Source of the DNA: Ecdyonurus torrentis
Taxonomy: Eukaryota > Arthropoda > Insecta > Ephemeroptera > Heptageniidae
Length of the DNA: 64,000 bases
Assembly (NCBI GenBank): GCA_949318235.1
Contig: OX439133.1
Location: forward strand, 5,189,252-5,253,251
Reading direction: 5' to 3'
Shown here in pieces: positions 12,828-37,863 of this stretch. The position numbers were made by a program, and so were the translations under genes. Positions within the stretch are counted from its first letter, which is position 1. Every line of letters begins with the position of its first letter. A model generated the notes under the pieces. That model was not told the origin of the DNA. It made no database searches and worked only from the letters and a program-made list of their open reading frames with translations.

Positions 12828-13146
12828 AGGATGTATGAATTCATGTTAAAGTCGACGCTACTTTGGATCACTCAATAAAATGGTCCGCAATAGGAAAATG
12901 ACTCATATTACCAATTTAAAAATACTGAGCCATTATTTTTGAGAGCATTGATGCTGTTAAAAGGTTGAATTAGTATCTTATAAGTATATTATGAGATAAA
13001 AACACAATAAAAACAAAATATTAACCGATTTTCAAAAGAAATAAATAGCCAATAAAATAGAGATTTCTAATGCTGAGCAATGTTATTCATTACTCCAGTA
13101 TGGCGACCAAGCTCATTAAATATGACGTCATGCGCATACATCCTAA
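12828..13146 (-). mobile_element. family A MITE, copy 4
   Basis: Reverse orientation: TTCATGTTAAAGTCGACGCT near the start and ATGACGTCATGCGCATACAT at the end. Internal blocks match copy 3. Confidence 0.75.
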
Positions 13147-13169
13147 AAAGTTCTGGTATAGTGGGGACG

Positions 13170-13484
13170 TATAAGAGTGTGTGCGCATGACGTCAGTATG
13201 GTATGCGCTTGGACGCCATACTGGAGAAATGAATAACGTTGCTCAGCATAGAACAAACTTCATTTTTGGTTATTTTCCTTGCGAAATTGATTAATTTTTA
13301 GTTATTATTATTTTTCTAGCATACTTTAGATACTTATTCAACCTATTATATAACAGCATGAATGCTCTTAAAAATATTGTTTAATATTTTTTTAACTGGT
13401 AAAATGAGTCACTTCCCTATGTGGTCCATATTATTGAGTTATCCAATATGGCGTCGACTTTAACATGAATGCATACACTTTATA
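13170..13484 (+). mobile_element. family A MITE, copy 5
   Basis: Forward orientation: GTGTGTGCGCATGACGTCAG to CATGAATGCATACACTTTAT. About 24 bp after copy 4 and inverted relative to it. Confidence 0.75.
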
Positions 13485-14394
13485 GAGTAAAAAGAAAAAT
13501 AACATCTATGACAATATTTGGTTTCTGTTATGTATTATTCATCTATATAGAATTTAGAATAATATTGTTAGTTCAACAAAATCGTGTTATAATAATCGAC
13601 TGATAATAATCGTAACTACTAACTATTGTTGTATACAAGTTGATATCCAATCAATTTTATTAAATGAATAAAATATATAATCCTAAAAATACAACTTAAA
13701 AACATATCAGCAATACAATATGTATATTTATTTTTTTATATATATATTTAAAAAATATAATTAAAATTACAATAATAATTATAATTACAAAAATTAATAA
13801 TTTTTTATTGATAGTAAGTAATGCATATTATTTATTTCCTTATATTATTATTTATTATAAATTTTATTCCGCTAAGTATTTTGATACATAAAAAGTCTTT
13901 GCTAATTTTAATCTAATTACAATTTTAATTTGATGATCATTCTGATAACAGAGATGAAGTAGGTAATCTTAAGAGAAAAGTTATAAATAGGTAAAAAAGT
14001 TGATTATTGAAGTTGAAACTTAAAGATTTTACTCTTTAATAAAAAAGAAAAAGAAAGAGGAATGAAACAAATATTATTTATTTTTTTTCTCTCACGAAGA
14101 GACAAAATCTTGTTATTTCTAACCATCGCGGATTGTAAAGTTTTATTGTTATTTGTTTCATTCATTGACTTTCATATAACAAAAATATATTGGAGGGCAA
14201 TTTTATAATTTCAGATACATAATATTATGAGTCTTTTAAAACTGCAAGCTTCCCGTACTTTAAAATTATAAAACTCATTATCAAGTTAATACAGTATATT
14301 GATACACAAATTATCTTACATAATAATAATAAAAAATAAAAAAATTTAATATCATTGCGTTACACATAATTTGTAAGACGTAACTTCCTGCCTT

Positions 14395-14459
<65 letters not shown>
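14395..14459. repeat. (CT)n microsatellite
   Basis: About 32 pure units. Confidence 0.95.
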
Positions 14460-14463
<4 letters not shown>

Positions 14464-14625
14464 TTTTCTTATACTATTTCAGCATTCCATCTGTTATATG
14501 AGTTCAAATGAAAACAATAAATCAAGATTATCTGGGTCGCTAAGCATTTCTTGTCACTTAAATCTCTCCAGAAATGTGGGAGATTTTTTCAATAAACTTT
14601 TCCTCCACAGAAAAACATAAATTAC

Positions 14626-14815
14626 ATAAATTATGCTGTATTGAACAATTTCTATATTGTAGAGCACAAATGTAGCCATTTTGAAAAAAAAACAAAAACA
14701 TAAATATGCGGAACATCTTAACCATTATGCTAATTAAGCTATGTAAATCACTATAAATTATGTTGTTTTGCGTTAATGTTGCTGCATTGAGCTATAATTA
14801 TTATAATTAATAATT
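14626..14815 (+). repeat. family K AT-rich repeat
   Basis: Shares ATTATGCT, TGTAGAGCA, TGCTGCATTGAGCTATAA and AGCTATGTA blocks with 37412-37605. Similar TAGCATAAATTATG motifs recur near 36140, 49800 and 62930. Confidence 0.45.
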
Positions 14816-15074
14816 ATATGTACGTATTTATTTTGGTATGTTTTGTGGGGAAAATATTTCACTGAAAATACCAAGCATTTTGCCTTCATTTTTAAGCCTA
14901 CACTTATAATGTTATTGTATTATGAAATTGAAATATCGTAATGAGAATGAATGAAGAGGGAGGAAGAGAAATGAAAGTTAACCATAAATTTAAATACTAA
15001 ATATTTTGAAACAAAGTAGTTTATTTTTTAAGCGTTGTTTAAGTATAGCGTGCTTGCATTCACAGATAAATTGA

Positions 15075-15337
15075 CTCCATAAATTGACTCCATAAAATGA
15101 GCAGGAAAATGGCATATTTTGCCAAGTTTAAAAATATTTAGCAATTTTTTTTGAGAGCATTGATGCTGTTAACAAGTTTAATTTAGTTTTCAAGTATTCG
15201 AGAAAAATAATAAATACTTTTTTTCCAAATAAAATAGCCAAAAACTACGTTTATTTTATATGCTAAGCAATGTTATTCATTGCGCCAGTATGGCGTCGAA
15301 GCGCATTCAGTTTGATTCATATGCGCATTACCTATAA
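15075..15337 (-). mobile_element. family A MITE, copy 6, degraded left end
   Basis: Internal blocks GAGAGCATTGATGCTGTTAA, CAAAAACTACGTTTAT and CAGTATGGCGTCGAAGCGCA are present; the left terminus is lost or rearranged. Confidence 0.6.
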
Positions 15338-15896
15338 CAAAAAAGCCTATTTTTCTTCATTTTCAATACATTTTTTTATGATATTGTAATATTATGAAAT
15401 ATATATTATCTTACAAGTGAAAGAAAGAGAATATGAAGGATAAAAATAAATAAAATGCTAAATATTTGGCAACAAAGTATAGTATAATTATTTTCTTATA
15501 AAGCGGTATACGCTCTCTATGCCTTATTTAATAATTAACTACGGTGTTTTGAGACTAATTAGTGTAATAAATAATAAGTAAGCAAAACTTAAGCTTCTTA
15601 TATACAAGAGGTTTAGCGTATAATATTTTTTTTACAGTTTTGTATCAAGTTTATCAATAATTTACTCTCCTGCATGCCGCCGCGGTATTGATTTTCCTGT
15701 AATACTAAATATCAAAACTTTTTTATTTTTATTTAAAACGTTAAAAATATGAAGATATGATCAATTTTTACGTTTCTACAACAAATAATCATTTAAAAGT
15801 TAAATAAAATTTCTAATTGATGTTTGAAATAATTGTTATTGGAGTAATGATAGCTTAACAAGGGCATCCAATAGAAAACAGACAGTACATAAACAG

Positions 15897-15940
<44 letters not shown>

Positions 15941-17307
15941 AGAAGCTCGTTCTGTAAACAGTAAACTATACACAAATATTGAGCCAGCTTCGAAAAGGTT
16001 CCTTTGTTAAAAACAGCTGGTTAATTAAGACGTTGTTACCTGTTTACTTATACGTTTATACATATATTATGGTCGATCATTGTTATTTCTTCTTTTAGAA
16101 CTTTGAACTTGATAAGAATGAAAGATACTTCCCAAAAAAGTTCCAGTCTCAATATGCAACTCACTTTTATCGGCTCAAAAAACAAGATCAACCAATGAAT
16201 GTGTCTTATTTTGTTGGTCAGCCAATCACTGTTGTTGAGATTCACTTTACTTTACAGAACGAGCTATTATACTATCTCGTAGTATTATGCTATAATTAAA
16301 AAAAAAAAAAAAAAAAAACTGTTAGAAATTGGAAATTACTTTATTATTCTCTTTATTCGATGCTTTGACTAAACTAGCCCATATAATAGAGTTAGTGCTG
16401 GGAAAAGCTTCTTATCTTATACTTTATAATAGTATTGTGCATACGTAGTATAATTGTAAATTAACAACTTAAAATATTTTACCATGTTTAAAAATTGTAT
16501 GTCACTTTATCTAAATCACACGCGTCCTGTCAATTTATATTTTATCATTGGTTTTATTTCGTTATATATTATTTAATTATATTGTATTTAATATTAGCAA
16601 ATATTCACACAGTGAATAAAGTAAATTTAAATATTATAAAAATACATTTTATTTTTATTAACATTTTAATATATTTTAACAATTATTTGTTAATATTGCA
16701 TTTATTGTATACAATAACATCATAAAATTTTATTTCAACATTTTATTGATTTATTATAATAATTTTTAATTTTTTTTTAATAAATAAAACCACTTGCAAC
16801 TACTATAAGATGATTAAGTATAATCAGGGTCGGACTGGTCATTAAAGTTGGTCAGGAATTCCTGACCGGGCCCCCCTGGTCTGGGGGCCCCTTGCTCGCT
16901 AATAAACAAAAATGAAAAAAAAAAAAAAAAAAAAAAAAAAAAGGAGAAGAAGAAGAAAGTTGAAAGGAAAAGAGTTGAAAACAAAAACATTTAAAAATTC
17001 CATCAAATTACACACATACTTATTATTTGTTTCACATCTTAAATTATAGCGCTCATCAATAATACGTGAATGGTGTAATTTCGATTTATTATTTACTATA
17101 TTTACTTTATTTCATTGCCCAAGAACTATATGAACTATTCTATTATCTCAACACCTTCAGTAACCTAGGTTAATTTATTTACCAGTATTCAACCTTTAAG
17201 ATTTTTTATTTAATCTACGAGAGATTAAAAAGTAAAAAAATGCAAAATTGACTGAAATATTTAATTCATATACTAAAAATACATTAACAATCGTGTCGAA
17301 AAAAAAA

Positions 17308-17318
17308 AGAAGAAGAAG

Positions 17319-17398
<80 letters not shown>
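17308..17398. repeat. (GAA)/(GAAA)/(GA)n compound microsatellite
   Basis: Purine-only tract inside the hAT-like element at 16825-18508, ending in about 29 GA units. Confidence 0.93.
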
Positions 17399-17402
<4 letters not shown>

Positions 17403-17486
17403 AGAGGAAGAAAAAATATTAAGCTGTTATCTATTACAGAACAAAGAAGAATACCAAGAAATTTTAAGGGGTAGTTTTATTAAAAA

Positions 17487-17700
17487 CATTCTATTTAAAA
17501 GAGAACATATTGTCCTAAATCGATAAATATGTCAAATTTTTAATTTTTTGTTCATTTAGTATTTTTAATTAATTTTTAAAAGACGCAAAATGAACTCACA
17601 GTGATTGGCAGCTTTTTCCTATGCCCAGACATATAAAAGTTATCAAACATAACGTAATTTTTCAATTTTCTAAAATTTTGGACAATGTTCTCTTTTAGAA

Positions 17701-17705
<5 letters not shown>
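17487..17705. mobile_element. short MITE nested in the hAT-like element
   Basis: Left end AAAGAGAACATATTGTCC and right end GGACAATGTTCTCTTTTAG form imperfect inverted repeats. The outer sequence, including ATTGTCC(T)NAATCGATA on the left, matches the termini of the 1.5-kb fold-back element at 60961-62483, so this may be a deletion derivative of that family. Confidence 0.6.
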
Positions 17706-17732
<27 letters not shown>

Positions 17733-17943
17733 AGATTCGAATTCCTTATTGATGCTAGCTATAATTTAAAAATTAATAAATAAAAGTATGGTTTTTATTT
17801 AAAGATTAAGCTGCATGGATCCAAACAAATTTCAAAGTATCATAAAATATCTTCGCTATAATATTTTGTTTATATAATTGTGATGTACTCCCCTTTATCT
17901 ATCGTTTTTTAAAAAATTTGTAATAAAAATTTTCAAACTATAA

Positions 17944-18045
17944 ACCTCTGACAGCAAGAATATCAGAGGACCACTTCAGTGGGTTTTGTACCTTTTGTGG
18001 CCTCAATAAAAATTATTATCTATCTATATCTATATCTATCTATAA
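17944..18045 (+). repeat. retroposon 3' tail with TATC microsatellite
   Basis: Shares ATATCAGAGGACCA, the following GTGGG, CCTTTTGT and TAATAAAAAT segments with 41308-41368. Ends in (TATC/TATATC)n, the simple-repeat tail typical of LINE/SINE retroposons. No internal promoter is seen. Confidence 0.5.
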
Positions 18046-18785
18046 GTTTTGCATGTGATAATTATAATTATTTCAAAAATAAAAGTTGCACACATTTGAA
18101 TTTATGTTGATTAATTAAATAAAATATTACGTTACAATTTTATGTAAATTTAAGTCAAATATATGACATTTACTAAATTAATAGATAATATTTCGTTCTT
18201 TTATATTTTTTGTTTGTTTTTTACTCTTTCATCGTATATTAACTTATGCAAAATTGTTATTTAACTTATTTCTTTACTGAAAAAACTGATTTTTTTTTTT
18301 TTTTTTTTTTTTTGCAAAACAAAGAAATAATAAAAGGACCCTTTTTAAGTGATTTTTTCCTCAAAAAAGGGGCGTGTCATAAAATTTTCCGGGGGGCTTC
18401 GCCCCCCGGACCCCCCTTTTACTGGGAGGGCTACGCCCCCCCAGACCCCCCCAGTGGGCCCTCTCTGGTCTCTTCCTGAGTGGGCCTTTTCGAGCCAGTC
18501 CGACCCTGAGTATAATAAATCTTTTCTTTTCACAATAGCTTTAATTGCACTGTTTGCTGTAAACTTTGGACTGGAATAGTGTGATTATCTAAAAGAAATA
18601 TAAATATATAAAAAATTAAAGTTAAAAAGAATTTTTTAAAATTCAAATGCTGACTCCAATATTTTTAATGTGAAAAGGATATATATCTAATGTAAATTAT
18701 ATTATAAATTTTTTTTTATGTAATTTAATTGACGTATAAAGTATTATTATAAAATTTAAATGCCGCGACTCCAATTCTTTGATGA

Positions 18786-18902
18786 CGTTAATGCTGTTCG
18801 TAAACCCTTTTCTCTGCTCCTAAAATGACGATCACTTTTGGTTATTCAAATTGAATGCGCATGTTTTGGTGCAAGAGAACAGGGTTTACGATCAGCATTA
18901 TT
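18786..18902. mobile_element. family E MITE, about 117 bp
   Basis: AATGCTGTTCGTAAACCC at the left and GGGTTTACGATCAGCATT at the right are inverted repeats; ATGACGATCA and ATGCGCATG in the interior. Confidence 0.65.
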
Positions 18903-19237
18903 TATAAGTTTATGATAGCAACTCACAACCCCCTACGATAAAAAATTCCAGTTATCTACAATCAAATAATCTAAAATGTATACCTATTTTTCATTTGAGT
19001 ATACTATTAAAGCCTTTTTTTAAAACGATATTTGAACATGATTTATAAATGTATAAAAGTTGGAATTATTGAAATTATGAAATACGTACCCTGACTAAAA
19101 TATCGTTTGCAACAAAAGAAAAGATTTGTATACTTTAAAAATTTTTGTAGCCTCGGAATAAAAAACCAAAACATTATTATTCATTTTTGTGTAATTTTAA
19201 ATTTCTTATTCTATTGCAGTAATACATGTTGTTGTTT

Positions 19238-19550
19238 TATAGGGTCTATGCATTCATGTTAAAGTCGACGTCATGTTGGATAACTCAATAACATGGGTGG
19301 CATAGGAAAAAAAAATCATTTTGCCAGTTTAAAAACACTATATGCAATATTTTTGAGAGAATTGATGCTGTAAATATGTTGAATTAGTATCTCAAGTATG
19401 TGAGAAAAATGACACATATAACAAAAAAATTAACCGATTTCCTAAAGAAAGTTGAATTTAAATGAAGTTTGTCCTATGCTGAGCAATGTTATGCAGTACT
19501 CCAGTATGGCCTCCAAGCGTAGTAAATATGACGTCATCCGCATACACCCT
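19238..19550 (-). mobile_element. family A MITE, copy 7
   Basis: TATAGGGTCTATGCATTCAT followed by TTAAAGTCGACGTCATGTTG at the left, and ATGACGTCATCCGCATACAC at the right; about 313 bp. Confidence 0.75.
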
Positions 19551-20002
19551 TCAATTACATCAGACCTCTTTAAGTATTTTGCTATATATTTATTATTATC
19601 CGCTAAAATAAGTATTTTATAGTGTAAGTGTAGATAACTGTTCAAGCGCGTGGTAAAAGATGAAGGTTCCGTTATTTCCTATGTATCCCTTAAGTATTGC
19701 GGGATGCATAAAATTTACAATAAAAAAAAGACAGTTCTGATTATTTATAGTGCTTCGTGGCCTGATGTTTCACTCTTAATAGTTACGGGTTGGAATCCTT
19801 TTATTATTATTATTTTTTTTTTTAATTTGAACGAATTTAGTATTTCTAAATCTAAATATGATTGGTGAATCATATTTTTATAAATTTTGTAAAAAATAAA
19901 TGTACTGCACCGAGATAGGAAATATTTAAATGAGGAAATTTTCGACACAATTTACCGTGTTTATATATAGATGACAGAAATTTTTAAATATTTGTCATCA
20001 CC

Positions 20003-20226
20003 AATGGACGTTATCGTTATCGGTTTAGCGCGCGGGGTGCTGCGGGGAAAGCTAAGGGTCCCCTAATTTAACATTACGCTTATGGAGAAAAACACGTTTT
20101 TAGCGATTTTTGAGAAAACTACTCCACCGATTTTGGAGAAATTTAAATGAGAAATACTAGATATACTCTTACGTGTTTTAAGCCATAGAAAATTTTTAAC
20201 AATTTTTTAAACCGATAACCTCCATT
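20003..20226 (+). mobile_element. family D MITE, copy 2
   Basis: TTATCGGTTTAGCGCGCGGG at the left and AAACCGATAACCTCCATT at the right, 224 bp. Confidence 0.72.
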
Positions 20227-20251
20227 AGTTTACCCACGACTTAAATGTCTT

Positions 20252-20484
20252 TCAATAGAGCATATCGGTTTAAAGCAAAGGGATACGCGGGGAAAGCTAA
20301 GGGTTCCCTAATTTAACATATAATTACGCTTATAGGAAAGAACTCTTTTTTTTTTTTTTTTTTTTTTTAATTTTTAGGAAATAACTACCGATTTCGGTGA
20401 AATTTAAATCAAACATACTATCAATATTTTTACGTGTTAAAATTTTGAGCCATAGCATTTTTAAAGAATTTTGTATTTTGATAA
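20252..20484 (+). mobile_element. family D MITE, copy 3, diverged
   Basis: CATATCGGTTTAAAGC, then GCGGGGAAAGCTAAGGGTTC and TTACGCTTATAGGAAA. In tandem with copy 2; the right end is unclear. Confidence 0.55.
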
Positions 20485-21064
20485 ACTATTCTAAAACATA
20501 AAACATGATTACTATCGTAATGCCATCATTTCATCATTTCTGAACATGTGGAGACACCTGATTGATGCACATACACATACATATTATGCTACCTTCAACA
20601 TACTACTCATACTAGCATAAAATATTATTTAAAAAGTAATATTATAATATTTATAATAATATAACTATGTATATATATTTATTATACACTTTATAATATT
20701 TGTAATGATGAATTAAAAAAAAAAATATTAAATTTTATTTTAATATAAAAAAACAAACTATTATAACATAAGTATTTTTAATGTATATTAAGTTAACTAA
20801 AATTATAATTCATTTAATTTTGAGTCTTGACGTTTTATATTATATGCGGGTTAAAAGATAAAAGATAAATATTATTGCAATTATGATATGGGTTCATCTA
20901 GGAGTAAAATTTCAAATATTTATGATTTAAAGTTTTACATTGCTTTCTCATAATTTCTTTCTAAATATTTGGGGTTTTATAATTATTTTTCAAACTATCT
21001 TTGCAAAAAAAAAAAAAAAAAAAAAAAAATCAAGTTTCTTTAAAAAAAAAACTCATATCTAGCG

Positions 21065-21383
21065 TTGAAGGAATAGACCAGAAGAATTTAAGCATTATAT
21101 CATAAAACGGGACTTACATATTAAATAACATTAATTTGCCTCAAAATCCACCCAAAGTTATAAGTTATATAAATCCGCACAATGATTTTCCTACTATAAT
21201 TTTTGCCTGTTTTTGCCTGTCATGCTAATATCATACTGTACAGTATTTTCACGCTCTCTTGCGGTCCTTGTGGGGCCACATTTACATTTTGATGAAAATG
21301 ATGATCAGTTTTGGACATCTCATTTTGTGTTTATAATAATTATTTAAAAAGAACATGTTGTTTCATGTGGTCTATGCCTTTAA
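21065..21383 (+). mobile_element. family B MITE just upstream of the first MFSD6 coding exon
   Basis: AAGGAATAGACCAGA at the left (TTAA mutated to TTGA) and GTGGTCTATGCCTTTAA at the right. Internally deleted: it lacks the TGACGTCA block seen in other copies. Ends about 47 bp before the exon. Confidence 0.7.
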
Positions 21384-21401
21384 ATATAATTTTAACAATA
21401 A

Positions 21402-34635
<13,234 letters not shown>

Positions 34636-34657
34636 TAACCATAATTTAGACTGCAAG

Positions 34658-34663
34658 AATAAA
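34658..34663 (+). promoter_or_regulatory. candidate poly(A) signal AATAAA for the long MFSD6 isoform
   Basis: First AATAAA after the TAA stop at 34635. In such AT-rich DNA many AATAAA occur by chance, so weight is low. Confidence 0.25.
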
Positions 34664-35859
34664 TATACCGCCATCAAAAACTACTATACCCTTGATTATA
34701 ATGTAAGTTATTATAATACCCATGGATATTATCACACTGGGCATCGCTTTTATGTTCTTCCTAACTCATCAATCATAATATCTATATATTGTGTTTTATG
34801 TGGGTGCAGTCACTTTTTTGTAAAATTTACTTAAAAATTCTTGCATTTTTTTCCCCCATTTAATGCGGTTTTATATATTTATTTATATCGCCCTTTATTA
34901 TTATTATTTATCTATTTTTTAGATAATTTGTCAAGTTTTTATATTGTTGAAAATGAAAATTTGGTCCTAATGGCAAAAATTAGTGATAAAAAAAAATGTA
35001 ACAAAATTAAATGGAAATTTTCCTTTTTTTTTTTTTTTTTTTTTTTTTTTTCTTTCTTTACTCATTCGCGGTTTGGATTACTCTTTTTAATGCCATTACA
35101 AAAAATCATCAATTTTGTTCTTTTTAATTTACTACATATCAGTGATGCGCGCGGTGGAATAAGGTCCTCTTACTATAGTAATTTCCCATCATGTTCCATT
35201 CACCGAGGCCAGAAATATTTAAATGATGGGATACTTAGCCATACTGAAGTGTTTTGAAATTAAAAAAAAAAAAAAAAAATCATCACAGATAACCTCCATT
35301 ATAGATACACTAGGACAAAAAAAAAATGTTACAATTTTTTTTTTTTTTTTTGTATAACAAAATAATTTGTAATTAATTTCATTTCCGACTTACGTAATTT
35401 CATCATCTCATCTTCTAAACATCATGACAAAAACGCATTTAAATACACATCGATATTTCAATGTTGCCTATATTATACTTTGGATTGCTCTTATAATAGT
35501 AAAAACTAAAACTATATGAATAAATAATATTCATCCAATTTTATTATATAGAGAGTAAAAAAATTTCAAACTTCTTGCTGTTTAATATTAACTATTTCAC
35601 TAAAGAAGTCATCTCGATGTTCCATTTAATAAGTGTGCTATATACAAAACTAAATACGTGCTATACTAACATTATAATAAATGTCTAGAGATCCTAAAAC
35701 TTTTAATAGAACATTTGTAAATTTAGGTCTTGATTTTGTATTTTAAACAATGTAAGCAAGATACTACATCATATAAGATAGCGACGCCAACTGGTTACAT
35801 GTTTATTTTAGCGTAGTTGTGATTGATCTATTTTGATCACGTGACCTTCAACTCGGGCG

Positions 35860-35932
35860 CTGATTGGTTTAGACGCTCATTTTGAATTTCGCGGCGGCCC
35901 AAATTGGCCGAGCGAGTATCTTGATGTAAGAA
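35860..35932 (+). repeat. family N fragment
   Basis: Second copy of the block seen at 29187-29262, with a more GC-rich centre (CGCGGCGGCCC). Confidence 0.45.
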
Positions 35933-35969
35933 GTCCCTATTATGTTATAATATACATTTTCACGCGAAA

Positions 35970-36122
35970 AAAAATTACGTATTATATTACACATAATTAC
36001 GTAAAAATTACGTAATACACATAATTACGTAAAATTACGTAATAAGCGTAATCACGTAATAAATAATCTAATAAGCGTATTTACGTATAGAAAATTACGC
36101 ACTACACGTAAATACGTAATAA
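35970..36122. repeat. cluster of TTACGTAA-type palindromes
   Basis: About a dozen TACGTA cores, many as ATTACGTAA, within 150 bp (for example AAAATTACGTAATAAGCGTA). It could be a degenerate satellite or a MITE; as sites the motif resembles PAR-bZIP and C/EBP targets. Confidence 0.55.
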
Positions 36123-37411
36123 TTCTTAACTATTCCAGAAAGCATGATGCTATTTTGGAATAGCATAAACACTTATGCTATATAGCTATATACATAACTT
36201 TTATGCTATTATGTACATGGTTACACTAATACAATATAGCATAAATTATGTTGTTACTGACATTCAGCATAGCATAATTTTTATGTATGTTTTTTTTTTT
36301 TTTTTGTATGTTTTTTTGTACGTGTTAGCATGTCATATTTTGAAAGAGCTTAATTTTTTTCGATTTTCTCAGATTTTTCGAAAGTATAATAATTGTATTT
36401 ATTTTATGAATCGGTAAGCGGTTATAGAAATCGCCTGCCAGTATTTATAATGTTTAACATCAATTAATTCTATATCAATAGAAAACACAATTTTAACTCG
36501 TTATATTAAAATAAAATTATTTTAAAAATCTGTAAAAAATTGAATTAAATTTAAAAAATAAAGTTCTTTTAAACATATGCAAAAAGTATTGAGCTAAAAA
36601 AAGCTTATGATGAAATAAATAAAATTGTTAAATTATAGAAAAAACTATTACTCCAGAAGGACTTAAATAAAAAAGTATGTAAAGATAGAAACGAGTGTTT
36701 ATGTGCCTTCAGTTCTAACTTCATATAATCTGATAATATCCACGGGTAAAATCAAACCAGTCACTATAATTTGTAATTATAATAGATGCCTATAAATCAT
36801 TTCAAGTAATTAAAAACAGGGATAATAAAACAATATTGTTAATAATGTTAAAAATATGTATTAGTTTTGTTTAAAATATTATGTATATAAAGAAATTTTA
36901 ATTTATTGAATTTGTAATACGTTGTTAGTGATTTTAATTGTATTTTTTATTGTGTTTGTAATACTGATAAAACTGTTTCATTTTTTTAAAACCTGAGCGC
37001 GTAATGAATTTTTTTATGAAATGTAAATTTTTTAATTGTGTTATGCAACTGACTGTGTCTGAAATTAATGAAAAGAATTTCAAGTATTATTTACATATTT
37101 TAGTATTGAAATTACAAGGCTTATATCTTTCATATTATAAAAGTTGACTCCCTACTTTTTTGTGACATTTGAAAGTCAAAGATAACAATTGCCTAAGATA
37201 CAAATTTCCATAATCATCAGATAAGGGAGAATATATTAAAATTAACATGTGGACTCAAGTAAATAAAAATGTATCACTTAAAGCATAAAAAAAACTGCGC
37301 TAATTACTTTAATTTAAATCATTTTTCAGCCTTATCATAATTTTAAAAAAACTATAATTTTTAAATTTTTTTTTTTTACTCAATTCTGCTACACGAAATT
37401 CATAAATTACG

Positions 37412-37605
37412 TGATATTATGCTCCATTGAATAATTACTATTTTGTAGAGCAAAAATGTTGCTATAATGAAATAATATATAAAAGTAATTATCCCAAAAA
37501 TAACTATTTATTATGCTATGTAGTATATTTATATTATCATATACAATATAGCATAATTTATGATGTTGAGCATAAATTTTGTTGCATTGAGCTATAACAT
37601 AATTA
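37412..37605 (+). repeat. family K AT-rich repeat
   Basis: Second clear copy: TTATGCTCCATTGAAT, TTTGTAGAGCAAAAATG and TGTTGCATTGAGCTATAA. Confidence 0.45.
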
Positions 37606-37748
37606 AGTAATTATTTTTGACCATTTATGTACTATGAAAATGTCATTTTTTTTAAATGTGATTTTATTATTTTTTACGAGATATTTTCAAAATAATAAAG
37701 CAGTACTTTTATCATGCATTACAAACAAACAATTAATTTTATTTTAAG

Positions 37749-37863
37749 GAGTTAGGGGACCGTAGATTGCAGCACAATGAAATTTTTATAAGAAAATGTC
37801 AGCCATATTGGATAACAGCTGATTTAAAAATACCGTGCTGCCACCTACGCTCCCCTATAGCTT
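37749..37863. mobile_element. small MITE, about 115 bp
   Basis: GTTAGGGGACCGTAG and TTGCAGCAC at the left versus GTGCTGCCACCTACGCTCCC and CTATAGCT at the right: imperfect inverted repeats of about 30 bp. Confidence 0.55.

Larger units (their letters stand above)
13485..16816. other. AT-rich region with scattered repeats
   Basis: Contains the (CT)n tract at 14395, a family K copy, a family A remnant, and A tracts at 15898-15939 and 16301-16318. No exon seen. Confidence 0.55.
16825..18508. mobile_element. hAT-like non-autonomous DNA transposon, 1684 bp, with 8-bp target duplication
   Basis: Left end CAGGGTCGGACTGG and right end CCAGTCCGACCCTG are exact inverted repeats of 14 bp. The direct repeat AGTATAAT flanks both sides (16817-16824 and 18509-18516), a perfect 8-bp duplication as in hAT elements. 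The right part is GC-rich with CCCCC/GGGGG stretches; no transposase frame is visible. It contains a later insertion (17487-17705), a LINE or SINE tail (17944-18045), and A, T and GA tracts. Confidence 0.85.

Noticed and set aside
18246..18579. Frames with GGLRPPDPP-type sequence
   Set aside because: GC-rich right end of the hAT-like element, open on both strands, hence compositional.
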